From the NCBI RefSeq assembly GCF_001648155.1, contig NZ_CP015199.1, forward strand, positions 4,473,001 to 4,537,000: a stretch of DNA of 64,000 nucleotides, given 5' to 3'. This DNA comes from Chryseobacterium glaciei. Lineage in GTDB: Bacteria; Bacteroidota; Bacteroidia; Flavobacteriales; Weeksellaceae. Made by a program: the position numbers and the translations under genes. Shown here piece by piece: positions 25,396-31,680 of this stretch (positions are counted from its first letter, which is position 1; every line of letters begins with the position of its first letter). Under the pieces are notes generated by a model that was given only the letters and a program-made list of their open reading frames with translations, was not told where the DNA came from and did no database searches.

Positions 25396-26054
25396 GAGCC
25401 TGTTTAAATTTTATTGAGTAATAATTTTATAGCAGATAATTTGACCCTTTTTTCAGAGGATTCCATTAGGAGTTCGTAATTTCTGCATAATCTTCTATCA
25501 TTATCAAACCAAGAAAAAGTGCGCTCTAATAATCCATCGTTTATGAATTGACTCAAACCCTTTTTCTTTTTTGTCTACCATAACATGTCTTTTGATTCCT
25601 TTTACTTTTTTACCTCTGTCAAAGCCATTGAGTGAACGGTTATTTCCCCAACGAACACTTTGACTGTCCATAATTCCCAAACTTGCCTCGGATTTCTGAC
25701 CTCTGTTTCGTCGTACTTTCTCCCTTAATTTTGATAATAACAAATCGAAAACCTCCAGATTTGACTATTTTGAATAATAGCAATACACCAACTGCCATTT
25801 TGGAAAATCATGAGGTAAAAGTCTCCATTGGCAGCCTATTTTCACCAAATAACTAATAGCATTCCAAATGACAATCAAATCATATTTTCGTTTTCTGTCA
25901 TCAAAATCTAATGCTTTTTTTATAAATTGCCACTGAGTTTGGGTTAAGTCCGTTGAATACATTGATGTTTTTTGTTTTGCAACTCTAAAATGACAATTTT
26001 TATGTAACTTCTAACCCTTACTCGTTCTTATTATTACTTTTTTAAACAGGCTCT
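25396..26054 (-). mobile_element. IS5-family insertion sequence, internally deleted copy
   Basis: Both 14-bp terminal inverted repeats are present (25395-25408 and 26041-26054), but the element is only about 660 bp, shorter than expected for a two-frame IS5-family element. The flanks TTA and TGA do not match each other, unlike the outer flanks of the composite island. Confidence 0.8.
25404..25962 (-). pseudogene. IS5-family transposase remnant
   Basis: Frame pieces read in order. Residues from 25962 ([20 protein letters not shown] ... [13 protein letters not shown]) are the DUF4096 N-terminus. Next come LREKVRRNRGQKSEASLGIMDSQSV and GIKRHVMVD. After an internal deletion follow SIHKRWIIRA and then, in another frame, FDNDRRLCRNYELLMES to the stop at 25404. 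At least one frameshift near 25750, a loss of the central DDE region, and a further frameshift near 25515 make it non-functional. The second copy at 27800-28144 retains part of what is missing here. Confidence 0.85.
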
Positions 26055-26424
26055 GATACTTTAACGCATAATCTAACATAGTATATAAAGGATTAGATTC
26101 ATTATAAATCGGTCGCTTTTCGTTATGAGCAGTTGCTTGGTATGGTTAGTAGATAAACTTTTGACATTTTTTTAGTCTTAATAAATCTCATTACCATTGT
26201 ATCCTACTGTCTTAGAATGGCTTTCATTGGCGTTATTTGTCTTTACTCAGTATTGTTTTGTGTTGGTTTGCCGAATTGTAATTTAAATACTGTTATCAGA
26301 ACTATTTTTTGATAAGATGTCCCTGTTTTCCTAAGCTGTAACACTATATTCATTATTTAACTTGTTTTATATAAGATATCTTTTTGCTGATTTAAAAAAA
26401 TGCAATATCTTTGCAAAAAATTAA
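26055..26424. other. Intergenic region upstream of the island cargo gene
   Basis: 370 bases with many stops in all frames and no recognisable remnant. The only supported element is the promoter at 26383-26413 for the following gene. Confidence 0.5.
26383..26413 (+). promoter_or_regulatory. Promoter of the cargo exported-protein gene
   Basis: TTTG (26383-26386), 19-bp spacer, TATCTTTG (26406-26413), a near-ideal match to TTTG-N17-23-TAnnTTTG. The ATG follows 11 bases after the box, so the leader is very short. Confidence 0.75.
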
Positions 26425-27204
26425 ATGATTAAAAAGAAGGCAATTAATTTGGGTCTTTTATTGGGTTCAATAACCGCGTTTTCACAAGTAGGGATTAATA
26501 CAGCTAACCCTACAGGCATATTACATATTAATGCCGGAAGTAGTCCGGAAGACACAAATCCCAATGATGATATCGTGATATCTAAATCAGATGGAAATGT
26601 TGGTATTGGGCATACAGTTCCAACAGTTAAGTTAGATATAAAAACAGCGGGAACGGCAGGATCTCCAGTTTATGGTTTTAAGCTTTCGGATGGAAATCAA
26701 GCTGAAAATAATGTACTATACAGCGATGCTAATGGGGTGGGAACTTGGAAAAAATTGTCAATATTTACCGGGCAAAATATAGTAGGCTCTTTTAATTGGG
26801 CAGCATACACAGGTATTGGAAACACAAATTGGAATGAAATTGCTACTCTGACAATCACTCCGGGATCACATATGATCTATACAAAAATTCATATACTTAA
26901 TAGCTCCAATACTGGGTTTGTGAGAACGTATATAGGAACGAAAAATGTTGGAACTAATAATAGTAATCCACAAGATACACCTATACTTGGAAGTACTAAT
27001 TTTCAGCCGCTAATGGGAAGAGATTTCGAAGTTACCCAATCCTTTGTTTATAATAATGTTACGAATGCAAATGTGACTTTATATTTTGTTCTTCAGTCGG
27101 ATATTAATACTATCAGTAGGAGTGTATATAGTTTCAATAATCAAGCAACATTTAGCGGTGTAAGTTTAATTGAGAATTATTTCTTTTCAACACCTGTTGA
27201 CTAA
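26425..27204 (+). CDS. Exported protein, QVGINT type
   Basis: A 259-residue protein with a signal peptide (MIKKKAINLGLLLGSITAFS) then QVGINTANPTGILHINAG, the same opening as the genes at 1-775 and 23158-24528. A second copy of the motif (GNVGIGHTVPTVKLDI) follows near residue 55. The C-terminal 150 residues are a beta-rich domain (GSFNWAAYTGIGNTNWNEIA ... VSLIENYF) resembling a jelly-roll. No T9SS sorting domain is seen. It lies inside the IS-bounded island with an intact promoter and its own terminator, so it appears to be a living cargo gene. The function is unknown. Confidence 0.82.
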   Translation: MIKKKAINLGLLLGSITAFSQVGINTANPTGILHINAGSSPEDTNPNDDIVISKSDGNVGIGHTVPTVKLDIKTAGTAGSPVYGFKLSDGNQAENNVLYSDANGVGTWKKLSIFTGQNIVGSFNWAAYTGIGNTNWNEIATLTITPGSHMIYTKIHILNSSNTGFVRTYIGTKNVGTNNSNPQDTPILGSTNFQPLMGRDFEVTQSFVYNNVTNANVTLYFVLQSDINTISRSVYSFNNQATFSGVSLIENYFFSTPVD

Positions 27205-27352
27205 AAAATCCAGTCATCTTTTTGAACAATAGTTTAATCAAATACTGTAAAAAATAAATATTACAGTAGAAGCACTATTTCATAATGTAAAAAGTTTAAA
27301 TGACTTATAATTAAATAACTCATGTTTAATTTGAGTTACGGTCAGTAGTTTT

Positions 27353-27384
27353 AATCCTTGGATATCTCCAGGGATTTTTTTTTG
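27353..27384 (+). terminator. Terminator after the cargo gene
   Basis: AATCCTTGG-atatct-CCAGGGATT followed by nine T gives a stem with one T-G pair, about 150 bases after the stop. Confidence 0.7.
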
Positions 27385-27564
27385 AAAATGTCCTTTCATA
27401 AAGCTTTTTAGTTATTAAAGTATAATTGACTAGTGGTATTCGTATTGGAATTAATGAATTATTCTTATTTCTCATTAGTAAGAAATAAGATTAAAATTCT
27501 TAAGTTGAGTGACCTAAAAGAACCCTCTTAGGGAATAATGATTATTCACTTAAACTATTTACCA
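27385..27564. other. Intergenic stretch inside the island
   Basis: Together with the preceding bases from 27205 this gap exceeds 300 bases. Apart from the terminator at 27353-27384 I see only AT-rich DNA with stops in all frames. Confidence 0.5.
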
Positions 27565-27805
27565 TGTCACAACGAATTTATCGGGATGCTCTTTTGAGCA
27601 TCTCACAGCAGGAGCAGAAGGTCAACACATTATCGATGAGTCCTACCGTATGACGGTGCTTCTTCGTGATCTACTATGTAAAATGAAGGATCACATACTA
27701 TCCAATGGATTTACCGGCAAATCTGAAGAAATCGAGTTCTTCAGAAAAATAAAACCCCAGATACTTGGCAAGCTGATCTACTACAACAAGGTAGAAACAT
27801 GGTAA
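27565..27805 (+). pseudogene. RteC-like N-terminal fragment
   Basis: An ATG at 27565 gives MSQRIYRDALLSISQQEQK. After a shift near 27615 the frame reads HIIDESYRMTVLLRDLLCKM, then EEIEFFRKIKPQILGKLIYY and NKVETW before a stop at 27803. The EEI-FF-KxIKP-KLIYY pattern resembles the N-terminal half of RteC, the regulator of CTnDOT-type conjugative transposons in Bacteroidota. The frameshift, and loss of everything beyond the junction with the second IS copy, show it is a remnant. The RteC assignment is from memory of the family pattern. Confidence 0.55.
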
Positions 27806-28152
27806 GTGTAGCCAATGTTCATGACAGTAAAGCGGTATTGTTACTGATGAAAACACTGCGATATTTACTGATCCCGCTTCAGGTAATCCTAGCGGACGGA
27901 GGTTATAGAGGAGAGATTATTGAAGAAATAAAAACTAAGTTTGGTTACACCATTCAAATCGTTATGCGAAACGATAAAAAAGAAAAAAAATTTGAACCCC
28001 ATTCATAAACGATGGATTATTGAACGTACTCTTTCCTGGTTTGATAACGACAGAAGACTATGCAGAAATTATGAACTCCTAATGGAAACTTCTGAAAACA
28101 TGGTCAAATTATCCGTTATAAAATTAGTATTGAACAAAATTTAAACAGGCTC
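27800..28152 (+). mobile_element. IS5-family insertion sequence, left-truncated copy
   Basis: Only the right part of the element is left. It begins around 27800, fused to the RteC-like fragment, and ends with the inverted repeat TTTAAACAGGCTCT (28140-28153). The transposase 3' end matches the copy at 25396-26054 closely at protein level (FDNDRRLCRNYELLME), so the two are the same IS type. Confidence 0.8.
27802..28144 (+). pseudogene. IS5-family transposase C-terminal remnant
   Basis: The first frame reads VSVANVHDSKAVLLLMKTL and VILADGGYRGEIIEEIKTK (the second DDE aspartate region, ADGGYRG). Near 27975, in an A-rich run, it shifts to NPIHKRWIIERTLSWFDNDR and RLCRNYELLMETSENMVKL with a stop at 28144. 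The E of the triad is in the IERTLSW segment. The N-terminal half with the first aspartate is missing, so it cannot transpose on its own. Confidence 0.85.
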
Positions 28153-28245
28153 TTAAAAAAATATTATGAAAATTTTAACAAAGACTCCTGTTTTTAGGAA
28201 TGGTTATTGATTATTTACTAGCAACACACAAAAATATTTACTATT

Positions 28246-28545
28246 ATGAACAATTCAGATTACAACAAAGCAGAAAATGCAGTAGACGACACAAAAAACT
28301 CTTTAGAGAATGCAGCTGAAAAAGCAAAATGGAAAGTGAATGAATTGGCAGATAAAGCCAAAGATTACATCAATGAAAAAAGAGCAAATGACGAGGAAGC
28401 AACTCAGGAAGACTGGCTTGATAAAGTGAAAAATAATGCTTCTGACGCTTGGGATAGCGTAAAAGATCATGCGAATGATGCTTGGGAAAAAACCAAAGAT
28501 GCCGCAGAAGATGTGAAGGCAGAATGGAACAAGAAAACCAACTAA
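28246..28545 (+). CDS. Small amphipathic helical protein (YtxH/LEA-like)
   Basis: A 99-residue, highly charged protein without signal peptide or membrane helix. It is built of 11-residue amphipathic repeats: NAAEKAKWKVNELADKAKD, NASDAWDSVKDHANDAWEK and KDAAEDVKAEW. Tryptophans recur at one repeat register. This pattern is shared by LEA-like and YtxH/CsbD-type stress proteins that protect membranes or proteins under desiccation or osmotic stress. Assignment rests on composition and periodicity only. It begins about 90 bases outside the right end of the IS island and ends in a strong terminator. Confidence 0.75.
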   Translation: MNNSDYNKAENAVDDTKNSLENAAEKAKWKVNELADKAKDYINEKRANDEEATQEDWLDKVKNNASDAWDSVKDHANDAWEKTKDAAEDVKAEWNKKTN

Positions 28546-28573
28546 AAATTTCAGTCATATAAATATTTTCAAG

Positions 28574-28609
28574 AAAAACGGAGCTTTTTTATAAAGGCTC
28601 CGTTTTTTT
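28574..28609 (+). terminator. Terminator after the LEA-like gene
   Basis: AAAAACGGAGC ... GCTCCGTTTTT forms an 11-bp stem with a 12-base loop and a T-run, 29 bases after the stop. Confidence 0.88.
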
Positions 28610-28635
28610 ATTATGCTCTAAACACAAATTATTGC

Positions 28636-28643
28636 TACATTTG
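28636..28643 (+). promoter_or_regulatory. -7 promoter element of fabI
   Basis: TACATTTG matches TAnnTTTG, 24 bases before the fabI ATG. The -33 TTG is not evident. Confidence 0.5.
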
Positions 28644-28667
28644 TATATTAATAAACATTAAAAAATT

Positions 28668-29477
28668 ATGTCATACGGTTTACTTAAAGGCAAGAAGGGA
28701 ATTATTTTTGGAGCCCTTAATGAACAATCTATCGCATGGAAAGTTGCTGAAAGATGTCATGAAGAAGGTGCTGAATTTATCTTATCAAACGCTCCTATTG
28801 CGTTGAGAATGGGAGAGCTTAATGGTTTAGCAGAAAAAACAGGTTCTGAAGTTATTGGTGCAGATGCAACTTCTACAGAGGATCTTGGAAAACTTTTTGA
28901 TGCTGCAATCGCAAAATTCGGTAAAATAGATTTTATCCTTCACTCTATAGGAATGTCCGTAAATGTAAGAAAAGGGAAACATTATACAGAAATGAATTAC
29001 GACTGGACAGAAAAAGGTTGGGATATCTCAGCGGTTTCTTTCCACAAAGTAATGCGTACGGCATGGGAAAAAGACTGTATGAACGAATGGGGAAGTATTT
29101 TGGCGCTTTCTTATATCGCAGCTCAGAGAACATTCCCGGACTATAACGATATGTCTGACAACAAAGCGTATTTGGAAAGCATCGCAAGAACTTTCGGATA
29201 CTATTGGGGTGAGAGAAAAGTACGTGTAAATACGGTTTCTCAGTCTCCTACCGTTACAACTGCAGGAAGCGGAGTAAAAGGTTTCGGAGGTTTCTTAGGA
29301 TATGCTGAAGATATGTCTCCACTAGGAAATGCATCAGCTCTTGAGTGTGCAGATTACTGTGTAACTTTATTCTCTGATCTTACTAAAAAAGTAACAATGC
29401 AGAACTTATTCCACGATGGTGGTTTCAGTAATACAGGAGTTTCTCAAAAGGTTATCCAAAAATATGATCTTGAATAA
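28668..29477 (+). CDS. fabI: Enoyl-[acyl-carrier-protein] reductase (NADH)
   Basis: Last reductive step of each fatty-acid elongation cycle. The 269-residue short-chain-dehydrogenase-like protein has the FabI cofactor region GKKGIIFGALNEQSIAWKVA and the internal DFILHSIGMS. The FabI-type catalytic pair is Y159-x6-K166 in FPDYNDMSDNKAYLES. Substrate-loop residues SPTVTTAGSGVKGF follow. Length is standard. It stands alone, with a terminator on each side. Confidence 0.95.
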   Translation: MSYGLLKGKKGIIFGALNEQSIAWKVAERCHEEGAEFILSNAPIALRMGELNGLAEKTGSEVIGADATSTEDLGKLFDAAIAKFGKIDFILHSIGMSVNVRKGKHYTEMNYDWTEKGWDISAVSFHKVMRTAWEKDCMNEWGSILALSYIAAQRTFPDYNDMSDNKAYLESIARTFGYYWGERKVRVNTVSQSPTVTTAGSGVKGFGGFLGYAEDMSPLGNASALECADYCVTLFSDLTKKVTMQNLFHDGGFSNTGVSQKVIQKYDLE

Positions 29478-29509
29478 ATTGTAGCTAATACAAATTATTA
29501 AATAATATT

Positions 29510-29544
29510 AAAAGCCAAAGTAGAATTTTTACTTTGGCTTTTTC
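29510..29544 (+). terminator. Terminator after fabI
   Basis: AAAAGCCAAAGTA ... TACTTTGGCTTTTT is a long near-perfect stem with a short loop and T-run. Confidence 0.9.
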
Positions 29545-29609
29545 GTGCTCAAATTTCAAATTATTTTTATTTTTTTTGAAAAACTAAACTCTTATGTGAT
29601 TTATTTTTT

Positions 29610-29617
29610 TATTTTTG
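29610..29617 (+). promoter_or_regulatory. -7 promoter element of the LysM/effector cluster
   Basis: TATTTTTG fits TAnnTTTG and lies upstream of the first LysM gene and of a 31-codon ORF at 29638. It is the only such element seen between the fabI terminator and the cluster. A properly spaced TTG is lacking. Confidence 0.4.
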
Positions 29618-29637
29618 AGAAGTAAAAACACAAACAA

Positions 29638-29733
29638 ATGAAACAAAATATCTTACAAAAGGCAAACTCTTTGTCGATCCCTCCTATCTCGTATTACTTC
29701 ATGCTTTCTACATTTAATTTCAATTTGATTTAA
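29638..29733 (+). CDS. Possible 31-residue leader ORF
   Basis: ATG to TAA gives 31 residues (MKQNILQKANSLSIPPISYY, then FMLSTFNFNLI) ending 12 bases before the first LysM gene. It lies about 20 bases after the presumed -7 box, so it would be the first reading frame of the message. It resembles nothing I know and may be chance. Confidence 0.25.
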   Translation: MKQNILQKANSLSIPPISYYFMLSTFNFNLI

Positions 29734-29745
29734 AACTGATTTTCT

Positions 29746-30801
29746 ATGAAATTATTTTTGCAGCATCATATTGTGAAAAAAGGAGAAACATTGGAACAAA
29801 TCGCAGCTCTCTACAATGTTCCGACTGTGGAAATTTTGAAATACTATCATTATCAAAATGTTCCCAAAGACAGTAATCATTTAGGTCATATCCTATTTGA
29901 AGGTCAGGAAATTTTCGTACCTGAAAGTCATGATATAGAACAGATTTTATTAGAAAGAAAACAAGCTTCACAAAACAGATTAGAACACTCTAATTCATTA
30001 ATAAAGAACAGTTCTTTGCTTCCTAATTTCATAGGAATTGATCATTCTTACAAGGTTAAAATTACTGATTTAAATGAAGGTAGCACGGAAAATGAAACTG
30101 AGTTTGAAGTTGATATACAATATCTTGGAAAGAATGAACAGCATCATATTTTCAAATTTAATAAAAATTCAATCTTAATTAATGGTGAAATACCGGACAT
30201 GAAAGCGTACGAATTGGCTTTGGATTGTTCTTCTGTTTTATTTCCTGTAGAACTAGGGATAGATTTTAACGGAAAAATTGCAGATATTCATAACTATAGA
30301 GTGATTTTGAATAAATGGAAAGAAAATAAACAAAGACTCCTTCAAAAATATAGTGACGAAAATTCTCGCCAATATATTGATAAAGTAGATATCAGAATGG
30401 AAAACAGGGAATTATTATTGAAAAATTTGAGAAGTGAATTGTTTATACAGTTTTATTTTTCACCTTATTTTAAAACGTTCTCTAATGGAAAAGCAGAAAA
30501 TACAGGAAGATTTTCACAATATAAGATTCTGTATGAAAATCATTATGAAATTAATTTAGACCATGAAATTCATATCAGTCAATCTTCCCGATCCGTTGAC
30601 CAGAGAAGTCAGGAAGAAATTATTCGTTATTTAGAAAATTCTTATGAAAATTCCGAGGATTCTGAATTGCTAGAATCTGAAATATCTGCCAATTTTATTC
30701 TTGATAAACAATATAAATTTCTGCAGAAAGCTGATGTAAAAATAGATTTATATCTATATAACGTTCAAGAAACAAAACAGATACAAATAGATAGAAAATA
30801 A
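29746..30801 (+). CDS. LysM-domain protein of the effector cluster
   Basis: A 351-residue protein without signal peptide. Residues 5-60 form a LysM domain (HHIVKKGETLEQIAALYNVP, ending GHILFEGQEIFVPES), a fold that binds peptidoglycan or serves as an adaptor in phage-tail-like structures. The remainder is a charged alpha/beta region (YKVKITDLNEGSTENETEFE) of unknown family. It is the first large gene of a tight same-strand group with a second LysM/DUF4280 protein and a cell-wall-hydrolase effector. The absence of a signal peptide in all three suggests loading onto a contractile injection apparatus rather than Sec export. This is inference from context. Confidence 0.75.
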   Translation: MKLFLQHHIVKKGETLEQIAALYNVPTVEILKYYHYQNVPKDSNHLGHILFEGQEIFVPESHDIEQILLERKQASQNRLEHSNSLIKNSSLLPNFIGIDHSYKVKITDLNEGSTENETEFEVDIQYLGKNEQHHIFKFNKNSILINGEIPDMKAYELALDCSSVLFPVELGIDFNGKIADIHNYRVILNKWKENKQRLLQKYSDENSRQYIDKVDIRMENRELLLKNLRSELFIQFYFSPYFKTFSNGKAENTGRFSQYKILYENHYEINLDHEIHISQSSRSVDQRSQEEIIRYLENSYENSEDSELLESEISANFILDKQYKFLQKADVKIDLYLYNVQETKQIQIDRK

Positions 30802-30836
30802 TTTTATAAATTTGAATTAACACAAAAATTACACAA

Positions 30837-31667
30837 ATGATAGAATATAAAGTCAAAAAAGGCGACACTTTGTTGAGCCTTGCCGAAAAATTAGGTTTAC
30901 CCAGCGCCTACTCCCTGAAATCATTTCACAATTTCAAAGGTTCCATTGAAAGAGGAATCGGAAACGAGATCAAAGCAGGAATGATTCTCACAATTCCCGA
31001 ACCACATGAAGTGGAAACCATACATAAAAACATTGCTGAAAGGCAAAATAAAAAGGCTGAAGAGAACACTCAAGAGCAAAACCAGCAATCTACAGAAAAT
31101 CAAAGCTCAGGATTTTCTTCCGAAGAATCTCAACAATCTTCCGAATTGCAAAAAGAAAAGGAACAAGAGAAAGAATCAAAACAAAAACCTGCCGGAGAAC
31201 ATGAAGGGAAACTTTTCGTTGCCCAAAAAGGAAAGGCCATTTGTGATAAAGGAACAAAGTTTCCACAGTTTAAGGTAAGCAGTCATAAAAAGTTATATAT
31301 CAACGATAAAGATGGTGCAGAAGATTATCTTGCTGTGACAGAAAATGACCTGCAATTCAACCCTCCCGCTGTTCCTTTTGGAAACTGTTCTGTAAAAAAC
31401 GGACAGCCCTGCAGTTTTGCTCCCGCCGGAAAATGGAAAAAGTTTTATAAAGACGTGAAAGTTTTGGATAACGCCTTACTCACAAAAATTTCCGAACTCC
31501 AATGTTCTGTTGGTGGAAAAATAAAAGTTATGGATCACGGACAGAAAGCCCAGCTTAGCAAACAGAATTTCAAAAATGCTGATGCGAAAGTGCATAGTTA
31601 TATTAATCCTTTGGTGGATTTGGAGGAGTTTACAGATGAGTTAGACGGAGAAAATTTTTATATTTAA
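30837..31667 (+). CDS. LysM plus DUF4280 (PAAR-like) protein
   Basis: A 276-residue protein. Residues 3-55 are a LysM domain (YKVKKGDTLLSLAEKLGLPS). Residues 60-120 are a Gln/Glu/Lys-rich linker (NTQEQNQQSTENQSSG). Residues 125-276 look like DUF4280, a PAAR-like domain: GKLFVAQKGKAICDKGTKFP, the PAVPFGNCSVKNGQPCSFAP block, and ELQCSVGGKIKVMDHGQ with paired cysteines. PAAR-like proteins cap the spike of type VI or extracellular contractile injection systems and carry effectors. It sits between the first LysM gene and the 825-residue effector, 13 bases before the latter, as expected for a spike tip next to its cargo. No T6SS core genes are in the window. Confidence 0.75.
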   Translation: MIEYKVKKGDTLLSLAEKLGLPSAYSLKSFHNFKGSIERGIGNEIKAGMILTIPEPHEVETIHKNIAERQNKKAEENTQEQNQQSTENQSSGFSSEESQQSSELQKEKEQEKESKQKPAGEHEGKLFVAQKGKAICDKGTKFPQFKVSSHKKLYINDKDGAEDYLAVTENDLQFNPPAVPFGNCSVKNGQPCSFAPAGKWKKFYKDVKVLDNALLTKISELQCSVGGKIKVMDHGQKAQLSKQNFKNADAKVHSYINPLVDLEEFTDELDGENFYI

Positions 31668-31680
31668 AACTTACTATTTT

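Larger units (their letters stand above)
25393..28155. mobile_element. Decayed composite IS5-family island with TTA target duplication
   Basis: Two broken IS copies in inverted orientation, both with their transposase 3' ends outward, bracket about 1.7 kb. The outermost ends are 14-bp perfect inverted repeats, AGAGCCTGTTTAAA (25395-25408) and TTTAAACAGGCTCT (28140-28153). TTA occurs directly outside both ends (25393-25395 and 28153-28155), as expected for the 3-bp TNA duplications of IS1031-group IS5 elements. The cargo is an exported-protein gene (26425-27204) and an RteC-like fragment. A three-base match could be chance, so the composite reading is inference. Confidence 0.6.
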
